A stretch of 64,000 bases of DNA from Betaproteobacteria bacterium. GTDB lineage: Bacteria > Pseudomonadota > Gammaproteobacteria > Burkholderiales > Rhodocyclaceae. The notes beneath the pieces were generated by a model. It saw only the letters and a program-made list of their open reading frames with translations. It did not search any database and was not told the origin of the DNA. Position 1 is the first letter of the stretch, and every line of letters begins with the position of its first letter. This document shows positions 27,039-34,930 of this stretch, in pieces. Made by a program: the position numbers and the translations under genes. The stretch is from assembly GCA_020621405.1 (NCBI GenBank), contig JAHRYN010000006.1:94868-158867 (forward strand), in the 5' to 3' direction.

Positions 27039-27959
27039 TCAGCGGCGCCCGAACAGGTGAGCGAGCGGCGAACTGAAATAGCAGCGCCGCGCAAACGCGC
27101 GCAGCGCCGCCAGCGGCGATGTCCACGGGCTGCTCCTGCCGGTGTGCAGGCGCCGGTAGGGTGCGACGAACCGGCTGTCGGAAGCCCTCTGCCGACGCGA
27201 CAGTGCGAGCGTGTCGTCGATGCCGGCATCGATCTGCTGCAGCAGCGAAGGACGTACGTGTCCGTCGCGCACCTCCCGTTCCAGTTCGTCGCGCGTGATG
27301 AATCCGGCCGCCAGCGCACGGCGCAGACAGGACACCCACAGGTGGCCCAGCGGATTGATGGCCGATATCCACGGCTGGGTGTTCATGTCGGTGTAGTGCA
27401 GCAGGCAGGTCTGCCCGGCTGCGAAATGTTCCAGCGAATTCCATTCCGGCGGAACGTCGAATCCGACCCGTGAGGCGACGCGCATCTCGTACATCAGGCC
27501 GGCGTAGTCCAGGCGTCCGGCATCCAGTTCGGCGACGATGTCGTCCACGTTCCAGCGCAGCGCTGCGCAGTCGAGCAGCATGACGCTGAACTGGCCGCGC
27601 CGGCCACGCTCGCCTTCACGGACCGTCTGCAGCGCACAGCCGTTGAAGTCCTGCTGCCACAGGCGCCCGATATCGACGAACACCTGCATGTCGGCGTCGA
27701 GATAGATCGCACGCCCGGCAAAGCCGCACAACTCGGGAATCAGGAAGCGCTGGAACGAAAACGGCGTGCGCGGGCGATTCGCCAGCAGCGCCGGCATCGG
27801 GATGGCGCGGTTGAAGGTGTGGATGGCGGCGAACTGCACCGGCAGGCCGCTCGTTTCCCGGATCGAGAATTCGAGCACCCGCATCGGCAGCCATTCGGCC
27901 CTGGTGCCGGCGACGAAGACCCTGACCGGGGCCGCATTCTGCTCGATATCCGGCTGCAT
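27039..27959 (-). CDS. GT8-like glycosyltransferase
   Basis: A 306-residue GT-A protein. The donor-metal motif D-A-D lies in A-I-Y-L-D-A-D-M-Q (D88, D90). Later, V-M-L-L-D-C-A-A-L, G-R-L-D-Y, P-E-W-N-S and C-L-L-H-Y-T-D-M-N-T-Q-P-W are shared nearly in order with the protein at 43447-44400, so the two are paralogues. AAGGGAG lies just before ATG 27959; an ATG five codons upstream is less likely. It probably acts in the cytoplasm on the growing glycan. Confidence 0.82.
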   Translation of the reverse strand: MQPDIEQNAAPVRVFVAGTRAEWLPMRVLEFSIRETSGLPVQFAAIHTFNRAIPMPALLANRPRTPFSFQRFLIPELCGFAGRAIYLDADMQVFVDIGRLWQQDFNGCALQTVREGERGRRGQFSVMLLDCAALRWNVDDIVAELDAGRLDYAGLMYEMRVASRVGFDVPPEWNSLEHFAAGQTCLLHYTDMNTQPWISAINPLGHLWVSCLRRALAAGFITRDELEREVRDGHVRPSLLQQIDAGIDDTLALSRRQRASDSRFVAPYRRLHTGRSSPWTSPLAALRAFARRCYFSSPLAHLFGRR

Positions 27960-27970
27960 GCAGTCTCCCT

Positions 27971-28798
27971 TCAATCAAACAGGCTCTTCATCGCCGCCAC
28001 GACATGCGGCAGTTCGCCGCCTGCGTTCCGGTAACGTTCGACATAGCGGCGAACCACCGGATGGCCGGCAATGCGCCGCACCAGATCGGCGCTCAGCTGC
28101 GAGCGGTCGAAATGCAGCGCCGGATCATCGACCAGCACGCGGCCGTAGCTGAATCCGGCGCCCAGAAAACGGTTGATCGCCGCTACGCTGCGATCGAAAC
28201 CGAACACCAGTTCTTCGTAGTGCAGGTGCATCACGTCGGTGCGGGCTTCGACCGCCTCGATGGCGACGAAGGCCTCGGCCCAAGCCTCGACCATGGCATC
28301 GAAATCGGTGATCGACTTCCACCAGTCGCGCCCCTGGCGAGCCGCCTCCAGCCGGCGCAGCATCGAATTGACGACGTCGAGCGGATTGCGGGTGATGTGC
28401 AGGTAGCGCACGCCCGGCAACGCCATGACGGCATCGAGTTCGCGCGCATAGCCGGGCACCTTGTCGCCCCAGATTTCCAGCGGCACGCCCGGATGCAGGG
28501 CGGCATGATGATGCTCGTAGATGAAGCGCAGGGTCGGCCATACGGCGCTGCGATCAAAGTTGTGGCTGTGGATGTTGTCCAGCGTCAGCGTCTCGCGCGG
28601 CGACAGTTCGCGCATGCCGTTCTGCAGCGCCTTGGCCCGACGCGAGCGGGTGTCGAGCAGCTTTTCCAGCGACTGTACGGCCTTGATCAGGTTCTCTTCC
28701 GACGAGATGAATACGCCCGGACTCGAATTGAGCATCTGCAGCAGCGCAGTCGTACCGCTGCGCGGGCTGCCGCCGATGAGCAGGGGACCGACGTTCAT
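27971..28798 (-). CDS. sulfotransferase
   Basis: A 275-residue PAPS-dependent sulfotransferase. The 5'-phosphosulfate loop G-G-S-P-R-S-G-T-T-A-L-L (9-20) is at the N-terminus, and R-Y-L-H-I-T-R-N-P-L-D-V-V-N-S (about 131-145) is the 3'-phosphate-binding segment. Cytoplasmic enzymes of this kind sulfate glycans or lipids. The next gene begins 12 bp downstream. It needs PAPS; cysDN lies upstream in the window, but no working APS kinase was seen. Confidence 0.9.
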   Translation of the reverse strand: MNVGPLLIGGSPRSGTTALLQMLNSSPGVFISSEENLIKAVQSLEKLLDTRSRRAKALQNGMRELSPRETLTLDNIHSHNFDRSAVWPTLRFIYEHHHAALHPGVPLEIWGDKVPGYARELDAVMALPGVRYLHITRNPLDVVNSMLRRLEAARQGRDWWKSITDFDAMVEAWAEAFVAIEAVEARTDVMHLHYEELVFGFDRSVAAINRFLGAGFSYGRVLVDDPALHFDRSQLSADLVRRIAGHPVVRRYVERYRNAGGELPHVVAAMKSLFD

Positions 28799-29227
28799 GA
28801 CGCCGTCCGTGCAACTGGATTTTTCGTCATCGCGGGTATGCTCTGGCCTGCTTCACGCAGTACGCGGACGAGACCGCCGGACAACCGCAGCCGAGCTTTG
28901 CGGCTCGGTGCGAGGCATGACGCGGTGGCCACCACGTCGTCCAGGCCAAGGTGGTACGGGACACCGCCACGCGCATCGCTCCGCATGCCCTGAAGGCACC
29001 ACATCCTGGCTGAAGCGGGCCGGCGGAAGGACGCATGGCTGCTGCAAAGCCGGATCGTGTGCATGAAAAACAATCCAATCCAATGATTACGAATCATATC
29101 GAGCATGAAGCATTCAGATGACACGGATGGCAGCCGCAGAACCGATGCCGACAGCAATCCGCCTGGAAGCCGGAAAAGCGGGAAATGATCCGGGAAATCG
29201 ATTTTCCGTACCCTTCGGAGAAAGCTT
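28799..29227. other. non-coding stretch inside the glycan cluster
   Basis: These 429 bases separate a minus-strand sulfotransferase from a plus-strand hydrolase, so divergent promoters are expected. A short hairpin CCGAGC-N6-GCTCGG (28891-28908) is present without a T-run. An open minus frame here has a composition unlike the neighbouring proteins and I do not call it. The segment could be a dispersed intergenic repeat, but I saw no second copy. Confidence 0.4.
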
Positions 29228-29905
29228 TTGAACGTCAGTGAAATTTCGGATCACATCACGCTGTACAAACCGGACGACCGGGATATTCCGCCCTCCGGGC
29301 ATGCCGTCATCGCCTTCGGCGGCATAAACCAGGGGCTGGGAATTCCGGTCTTCGAGTTCTTCAATACGCTTACATCCATAGGCGCGGATACCCTGTTCAT
29401 CAGGGACCCGAGTCAAAGCTGGTATCAAAACGCCATCCCCGGCCTCGGCGACAACTGCATCGACACCGCAGAGACGATCCGGACCCAGTCGAACACACTG
29501 TTTCCAGACCGGAAGATAGTCACCCTCGGAAATTCCATGGGAGGCTACGCAGCCATGCTCTTTTCCTACCTGTGCGGATTCGGGAAGGCGCTGGCCTTTG
29601 CCCCGCAGACCTTCATCACACCGGCGTTGCGGGAACAATACGGCGACCTCCGATGGAAGAAACAGCTGGAGGAAATCAAGCACATTGCGGATGGCGATCT
29701 TGAATTCCTGACAAAGGCGCCCCACCCGCCCGAAATCAGGATTTACGCCGGCCGGGAAGAAGAACTGGACGCGCTTCACGCCAGGCGCCTTGCCGGAACG
29801 AGAAACATCGCCATCAATCTGATCGAAGGCAGCGGGCACAATATCTCCAGGTTTCTTCGCGAAAGCGGACAGCTCGAGGCGATCATCAAGGAAAGCCTCG
29901 CCTGA
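29228..29905 (+). CDS. small alpha/beta hydrolase
   Basis: A 225-residue alpha/beta hydrolase fold. The nucleophile elbow is G-N-S-M-G-G (Ser103), with a late Asp (D181) and His204 in G-S-G-H-N-I completing a plausible triad. The start is TTG 29228 with GGAG 7 nt before it. It has no signal peptide, so it is cytoplasmic. It is the only plus-strand gene inside a 22-kb minus-strand cluster, so it has its own promoter. It could be an esterase acting on acyl groups or a polysaccharide-associated hydrolase; the substrate is unknown. Confidence 0.8.
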   Translation: MNVSEISDHITLYKPDDRDIPPSGHAVIAFGGINQGLGIPVFEFFNTLTSIGADTLFIRDPSQSWYQNAIPGLGDNCIDTAETIRTQSNTLFPDRKIVTLGNSMGGYAAMLFSYLCGFGKALAFAPQTFITPALREQYGDLRWKKQLEEIKHIADGDLEFLTKAPHPPEIRIYAGREEELDALHARRLAGTRNIAINLIEGSGHNISRFLRESGQLEAIIKESLA

Positions 29906-30001
29906 TCTTCTTGCAGCGCCTTGCCCGGGATGGAGCACGGACACCGGCACAGCGCTTTGCGCAGAAAACCCGGACCGGTTCGCAGTCTCACGTGACGCCG
30001 C

Positions 30002-30652
30002 TCATTCGCCCGAATTGACAATGAAGGCCCGCCCGGCCCAGCTGTAGGTGAAGTAGTCGGAAACATGCAGGGCACTGCCGGCGCACCATTCATCGAAGGC
30101 CTTGTGCACGCCGCGATCCGGGCGTCCGCGATAGCAGAACCAGTCGTCGAACAGCAGCACCGCACCATCGGCCAGTCGTCCGTCGAGGAAATCCAGACAC
30201 TCCTTCGCAGAGCTGTAGAGATCGCAGTCGATGTGGGCGATCGCGACACGCGCGCCGGACAGCTGGCGCAGCGTGGCATCGGCGACCAGCGATGCGGAAA
30301 AGAACCCCGGAATCAGCACCACATTGTCGACCGGCATGCCTTCACGCGCGATCTCGGCACGGACCTTCTGCGGATCGGTGTCGCCAAACTGGCCGGGCTG
30401 GAATACGCCATAACCGTCGAGATGGTCACCCTGCTCGAAGCTGGGCAGCCCTTCGAACGAATCGAAACCGACAAAGCGGCCGACATGACTGCGCCCGGTC
30501 TTCTTCTTCCATGCCAGATCCGACCGTATGGCTCGTGCCATGGACACGCCCTGGAAGACACCGAATTCGAAGTAATCGCCGTCGGTTTCCGACTTGTAGA
30601 TGAATTCAAAAGCCTTATCGAGCGCCCCGGGTCTGTCAATTCCGCCAGCCAT
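30002..30652 (-). CDS. TylF/MycF-family O-methyltransferase
   Basis: A 216-residue SAM-dependent methyltransferase of the macrocin O-methyltransferase (TylF) family. Y-F-E-F-G-V-F-Q-G-V-S (about 27-37) is the SAM loop, and H-I-D-C-D-L-Y-S-S with L-L-F-D-D-W carry the metal-binding aspartates. TylF and MycF methylate sugar hydroxyls, and in glycan clusters these proteins methylate sugars of the polymer. It lies 45 bp after the next methyltransferase gene on the same strand. Confidence 0.9.
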   Translation of the reverse strand: MAGGIDRPGALDKAFEFIYKSETDGDYFEFGVFQGVSMARAIRSDLAWKKKTGRSHVGRFVGFDSFEGLPSFEQGDHLDGYGVFQPGQFGDTDPQKVRAEIAREGMPVDNVVLIPGFFSASLVADATLRQLSGARVAIAHIDCDLYSSAKECLDFLDGRLADGAVLLFDDWFCYRGRPDRGVHKAFDEWCAGSALHVSDYFTYSWAGRAFIVNSGE

Positions 30653-30697
30653 GCCTTGTCCCCGAAATATGTGTCTGCAAAACGACCTGCATTGATG

Positions 30698-31402
30698 TCA
30701 TCGTCCGTTCTTCCTGCCGACCCACATGGCGTGCCAGTGCTCGCGCCAGCCGCCGAGCTGGTCGACCGGCGGAACATCGAGCTGATCGGGCAAGGTGCCG
30801 CCACGCTGATCCTTGCGGCGCGCCCGTGTGTCATAACCGGACAGCAGCGTGCTGACCTGTCCGGTTCGCTCGAACAGCAGCTTGAGCCCGGAGTGCGAGA
30901 AGCGCCAGTAATCCTCCGGAAACGGGTGGTAGCGCCACGCGAACGGCGCCAGATGCACCAGCAGTCCACCCGGCCGCGCAATGCGGACCATCTCACTGGC
31001 CGCGGCCCAGGGGTCTGCGACGTGTTCGAGCAGGTTCATCGAGAACACCACGTCGTAGCTGTCGCTTGGCACCTGCGGGCAGCCACAGATATCGCCGGCT
31101 ATCGTCGCCTCACCCTCCGGCTCAAGGTCGAGGATGCAGTAGTCAAACCCGTCGGCGAGCGTCTGGCGCTCACCTTTGCGGCCGCCGACATCGAGGAAGG
31201 ATTTCCCCGGGCCGGCTTCCGCCCTGATCAGCGCAAACGCGTCTTCGCGGTCGATCATGTTCAGATGCGGCGAATAAGCGCCTTCGTTCTGGACACGGAA
31301 AGCCTTGGCATTCGCCGGAATGGTCAGGGTGGGCTCGGTCGGCGCCGCGGACGCGGGGCGTTCCGGCGGCGGGGTCCTGCGGAAGAACGAGCGAAACTTC
31401 AT
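30698..31402 (-). CDS. SAM-dependent methyltransferase (class I)
   Basis: A 234-residue class I methyltransferase. S-F-L-D-V-G-G-R-K-G-E-R (about 67-78) is motif I (slightly unusual, G-G-R-K-G), L-D-L-E-P-E-G is motif II, and V-V-F-S-M-N-L-L-E-H-V (about 116-126) is typical Methyltransf_11. A proline-rich basic N-terminus precedes it. The start is ATG 31402: a GGGGTGAG site lies 7 nt upstream and the gene then begins 7 nt after the FkbM stop. The target is probably a glycan sugar or phosphate. Confidence 0.82.
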   Translation of the reverse strand: MKFRSFFRRTPPPERPASAAPTEPTLTIPANAKAFRVQNEGAYSPHLNMIDREDAFALIRAEAGPGKSFLDVGGRKGERQTLADGFDYCILDLEPEGEATIAGDICGCPQVPSDSYDVVFSMNLLEHVADPWAAASEMVRIARPGGLLVHLAPFAWRYHPFPEDYWRFSHSGLKLLFERTGQVSTLLSGYDTRARRKDQRGGTLPDQLDVPPVDQLGGWREHWHAMWVGRKNGR

Positions 31403-31409
31403 CGGCAAC

Positions 31410-32204
31410 TCACCCCAGTAGCGACGCATCATTGGCAAAAACGAAATTCGGTGGCTGATTCCGGTACGGCTCCTCAACCGGCGCATCGGCCTCGACCAGG
31501 CGGATGGTCCCTGTCGCCTTGTCGTAGTCGACACGGCGCACGCAAGAAAAATACGGCTTCAGCGCGTCGAGATATTCCCGGCGGAATTCCGGCTTGATCT
31601 CGAGAATCAATACGCGGGGCGGACGGCGGCTCAGCAGTTCGTGCGCCCCGCGGACGAAGTCGAGTTCGCCGCCTTCGATATCGACCTTCACATAGTCGAA
31701 TCGGGCGTCCGGGAACAGTTCGTCGATCGCACGGATATCGACCTTCACCGACACAGGCTGGGCACCGAACACCTTGGGACGGATGCCGACCACCTCCGGA
31801 TAGAGCGTCGACCCCTGGTGATGCGACACCGAAAGTATCAATCCGCCCTCACCCGATTTCTCGCCGATGGCGTACGGATAACAGTGCAGGTTCGGCGCCC
31901 GCAGCGCCTTCAGCCGATCGAAGATGACCGGGTTGGGTTCGAACGCATGCACTTCCCGCGCGCCGAGCGCAAGCAGATGCAGCGATACGAAGCCGATATT
32001 GGCTCCCAGATCGAGTGCCACGTCGCCCGGCCGCAGCAGGCGCTGTGCGATCGCGACATCGACATCGACATCGGCGATACCGTCGCGGGATTTCTCGAAA
32101 TAGGAAATTTCGTGCTTGTTGTCGAGATGCAGGTCCAGCCTGTATCTGCCGATCGGAATGCGCGGCTGCCGCCGGTTTCCGAAAAGCCGGTTCCATATAT
32201 TCAT
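31410..32204 (-). CDS. FkbM-family methyltransferase
   Basis: A 264-residue methyltransferase of the FkbM family, which O-methylates sugars and polyketides. A-L-D-L-G-A-N-I-G-F-V-S-L-H (about 63-76) binds SAM, and Y-V-K-V-D-I-E-G-G-E-L (about 155-165) is the family signature. ATG 32204 follows a CGGGAC stretch; a GTG five codons upstream is the alternative. It is the third of three consecutive methyltransferase genes, followed upstream by a sulfotransferase and the ABC exporter, suggesting serial decoration of one polymer. Confidence 0.9.
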   Translation of the reverse strand: MNIWNRLFGNRRQPRIPIGRYRLDLHLDNKHEISYFEKSRDGIADVDVDVAIAQRLLRPGDVALDLGANIGFVSLHLLALGAREVHAFEPNPVIFDRLKALRAPNLHCYPYAIGEKSGEGGLILSVSHHQGSTLYPEVVGIRPKVFGAQPVSVKVDIRAIDELFPDARFDYVKVDIEGGELDFVRGAHELLSRRPPRVLILEIKPEFRREYLDALKPYFSCVRRVDYDKATGTIRLVEADAPVEEPYRNQPPNFVFANDASLLG

Positions 32205-32258
32205 ATTTGTCCCGAGCACCGGAAAGCGGGGCCCGACAGCCTGCCGGGAAAGTTCATT

Positions 32259-32921
32259 TCAGAATTCATAGCCACCCGCTTCGATGTCGGCAGCGAAGTA
32301 TTTGCCGACGAATCCGATCGCCTCGTCGTCATAGTATTTCCGGTAATCACCGGCAGTGCGGAGGCGGTTCAGTTCCGGAATTTCGTCCGCACCGAGCCGC
32401 CTGAGGTATTCCATGTCCAGCCGTTCGAGCTTGAGCAGCCTGGTCACCCGCGAAACGCCGGCCGCGTCGCAACACCAGCTCATCTGTGATTTCCGGGTCG
32501 CCGGAACACCGTAGCGTTCCTCGTGCAGCCGGCTTTCCCTGAGCCAGCGGCTGAAGCCGAGGCCCTGCAATTCGTCAACGATCTGCCTGTCCTGCTCGTC
32601 GGAGATGCCCGCCTTCACGAATTCGCCCCGGGCGCGCTTCTCGATTCTCTGCCGCGCCACCGCCAGACGGAAATTGTATAGGGAGACCAGTCTGTCCCAG
32701 GGATTCCTGATGACCGCAATGATTTCGGCTCCGCCCATCCAGTGCTCGCCCATGAAACCTGCGAGATCGGCAACGCCTGCGTGGCTGTGCAGGTCGTGCG
32801 CCTTCGGGAGCCATCCATTCGTCTTGCCGGCGCGAGCCAGCGCAGTCCCGATCGACGTACCCGCCGACTTCGGGATATGGATGAACGCCAGCGGCGGTTC
32901 GGAAAAAAGAATCAGACCCAA
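32259..32921 (-). CDS. sulfotransferase family 2-like protein
   Basis: A 220-residue protein with F-I-H-I-P-K-S-A-G-T-S-I (13-24), the PAPS-binding loop with its lysine (K18), and A-V-I-R-N-P-W-D-R-L-V-S-L-Y (about 68-81), the 3'-phosphate site. This is the Sulfotransfer_2 (heparan/chondroitin sulfotransferase-like) group, unlike the PAPS loop type of the other sulfotransferase at 27971-28798. It probably sulfates a carbohydrate. It lies directly downstream of the Wzt-like ATPase gene (24-bp gap). Confidence 0.88.
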   Translation of the reverse strand: MGLILFSEPPLAFIHIPKSAGTSIGTALARAGKTNGWLPKAHDLHSHAGVADLAGFMGEHWMGGAEIIAVIRNPWDRLVSLYNFRLAVARQRIEKRARGEFVKAGISDEQDRQIVDELQGLGFSRWLRESRLHEERYGVPATRKSQMSWCCDAAGVSRVTRLLKLERLDMEYLRRLGADEIPELNRLRTAGDYRKYYDDEAIGFVGKYFAADIEAGGYEF

Positions 32922-32945
32922 TGCAGTGCTCCGATGCCGACCCGG

Positions 32946-34130
32946 TCAGTCGATGAAAATCCAGTTGGCCTGCTTCTGCACCGCTGAGGCGTAGTACAGC
33001 TCTCCGGTCACCCGGAAGGTCAGCGCATCCGAAATGCACAGGTGTTCCCGGCCGTCCTCGCTCGAAACCAGAATCGACAGCGCGTACGCCCCCGGATTCA
33101 GTTCGGCCCGACCCAGTTCCGCTCGCAGCATTGCCGGTGAAGCCGGCCAGTGCAGTTCGCTGCGCACCGAGCTCCAGTCCATCAGCAACCCGCTGCTGGC
33201 ATCCTTCAGCATGATGCGCAGCTGCGCGTTCCGGGGAATCTTCGACACATCCAGTTCGAGATCGATCGATTCGCCATATGCGATCCGGCAGCCAGGTTCC
33301 GTCTTTTCACCTGCGACCAGAAGCGTCATCCGGACCAGCTCCGGATTCAGTACATGCCGCCTGGCCTTGTCGTTGTTGTCGCCGAGTTTTTCCTGATACA
33401 GCGCAATCGCGTTCTGTATCTCGCCGTCGTACAGGACACGGCCCTTTTCCATGTACAGGCCACGGTTGCACATGCGCGCCACCTGACCGAGCGAATGGGA
33501 GACGAACAGCACTGCCGCATTGCGCGCCATGTCGTTGATGCGCTCGTAGCACTTGAGCCGGAAGCTCAGGTCGCCGACGGCAAGCACTTCGTCGATGATG
33601 AGTACGTCGGGCCGCATGACCGAGGACGCCGCGAAACCCAGCCGGGCACGCATGCCCGAACTGTAGAACTGCACCGGCGAATCGAAGAATTCGTCCAGTT
33701 CGGCGAATTCGGCGACGTCGCCCACATAGGTGTCGAGCGTCTTGCCGGTCATGTTCATCAGGCGGCCGCGCAGATGCACGTTTTCCCGTCCGGTCAGAGT
33801 GGGTTCGAAGCCGGCGCTCATTTCGAGCAGATGCCCGATCTGCCCACCGATGACGACCGATCCGGCATCCAGCTTGAGCTTGCCGGAAATGCATTTGAGC
33901 AGCGTGCTTTTGCCGGCGCCGTTCTGGCCGAGAATCCCCAGTATTTCGCCGCGACGCAATCTGAAGGAGACGTCCCGGACCGCCCAGAATTCCTGTGAAT
34001 CGAGCCTGGTGCTGGCCGGTTCGCCTCCAATGTAGGAGCGGATCAGGCTGCGCGTACCGGAACGCAGCGACGCCTTGAGGTCCCTCGAGTACTTCTTTCC
34101 GACGCCGTCGACTGTCAGCAGGTAGTCCAT
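32946..34130 (-). CDS. wzt: ABC transporter ATP-binding protein for polysaccharide export (Wzt-like)
   Basis: A 394-residue ATPase of the polysaccharide ABC-2 exporters. The Walker A is G-Q-N-G-A-G-K-S-T (68-76), the signature Y-S-S-G-M-R-A-R (about 162-169), and Walker B V-L-I-I-D-E-V-L-A-V-G-D. An extra C-terminal beta-rich domain (about 245-394) is the Wzt_C type, which in E. coli O9a/O8 recognises the modified non-reducing end of the O chain and couples chain termination to export. Having it here fits a capped (methylated or sulfated) polymer. Its start overlaps the permease stop (TGATG). Confidence 0.94.
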   Translation of the reverse strand: MDYLLTVDGVGKKYSRDLKASLRSGTRSLIRSYIGGEPASTRLDSQEFWAVRDVSFRLRRGEILGILGQNGAGKSTLLKCISGKLKLDAGSVVIGGQIGHLLEMSAGFEPTLTGRENVHLRGRLMNMTGKTLDTYVGDVAEFAELDEFFDSPVQFYSSGMRARLGFAASSVMRPDVLIIDEVLAVGDLSFRLKCYERINDMARNAAVLFVSHSLGQVARMCNRGLYMEKGRVLYDGEIQNAIALYQEKLGDNNDKARRHVLNPELVRMTLLVAGEKTEPGCRIAYGESIDLELDVSKIPRNAQLRIMLKDASSGLLMDWSSVRSELHWPASPAMLRAELGRAELNPGAYALSILVSSEDGREHLCISDALTFRVTGELYYASAVQKQANWIFID

Positions 34131-34930
34131 CAGGCACCCAGCCTCTCAAGCAGGATGGGAACCTGGACCCTGAGCTGGCGCGCCGAGAACACGAGGATCG
34201 CAACACTGAGCACGGTCCAGACACACAGAGCGGGTGCATAGGTCGGCCACGCACCGGTCGCCGCATCCATCAGCGTCGCCAGCACCGGTGCCACCGGATT
34301 GACGCAGTTGATCCAGTACAGCAGCGAATCAGTCTGCTGCGTGGCCGGATAGAAGACCGGCGACAGCAGCACCAGCGGCAGATTGAGTGAGCCTATCGCC
34401 TTGCCGACGTCGGGATACAGAGCCGCCCACGGCGCCAGCAGCAGCCCCAGCGCCGCCGCACTGAGCAGCAGGCCGAACAGGCTCAGCAGGGTCCACGCCC
34501 AGGAAGCGGCATCCGGCGGAAAGCCCAGCCCGAGAAAAAGTATCGCCAGCAGCACGGTGACGAAGCGGATCGACAGGCCGAACGCCGCTTCGAAGATGAC
34601 CGCCAGCACCAGCGGCTGCTCCGAAATGTTCAGCCCGCGCAGCAGCGACTTGCGCTTGCGGATCAGGTCCGACATTTCCTGCAGCAACTGGAACCAGCAC
34701 TGCAGCAGGGTGACCCCCATGAAGGTGCGCAGCACCGCGAGCAGGTGGTGATCATCGGACGGGGAATTGCCCAGGACGCCTCGCCTGACCACCAGATAGC
34801 AGATTGCATACAGCACCGGAGTCAGGATTTCCCAGCTATATCCCAACAGGTGCTTGCGGGTCTGCAGGCGGATGTCCGAAGCAGCGATGGCCCAGGCCGT
34901 AAGAATGGAAGTTCTCAGCGATTTCGTCAT
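34130..34930 (-). CDS. wzm: ABC-2 permease for polysaccharide export (Wzm-like)
   Basis: A 266-residue inner-membrane permease with six hydrophobic helices and the ABC-2 pattern (long helix near 30-55, V-L-L-S-P-V-F-Y-P-A near 185-195). It partners the Wzt-like ATPase whose gene overlaps its stop. Its own ATG overlaps the stop of the preceding bifunctional glycosyltransferase by 4 bp, so synthesis and export are translationally coupled. Lipid-linked polymer finished in the cytoplasm would be moved across the inner membrane. Confidence 0.93.
   Translation of the reverse strand: MTKSLRTSILTAWAIAASDIRLQTRKHLLGYSWEILTPVLYAICYLVVRRGVLGNSPSDDHHLLAVLRTFMGVTLLQCWFQLLQEMSDLIRKRKSLLRGLNISEQPLVLAVIFEAAFGLSIRFVTVLLAILFLGLGFPPDAASWAWTLLSLFGLLLSAAALGLLLAPWAALYPDVGKAIGSLNLPLVLLSPVFYPATQQTDSLLYWINCVNPVAPVLATLMDAATGAWPTYAPALCVWTVLSVAILVFSARQLRVQVPILLERLGA

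Noticed and set aside
28795-29157. 120-codon minus frame overlapping the sulfotransferase start by 4 bp
   Set aside because: The sequence is S/A/R-rich without domain or ribosome site and resembles translated intergenic or repeat DNA. The 4-bp overlap alone is not enough.
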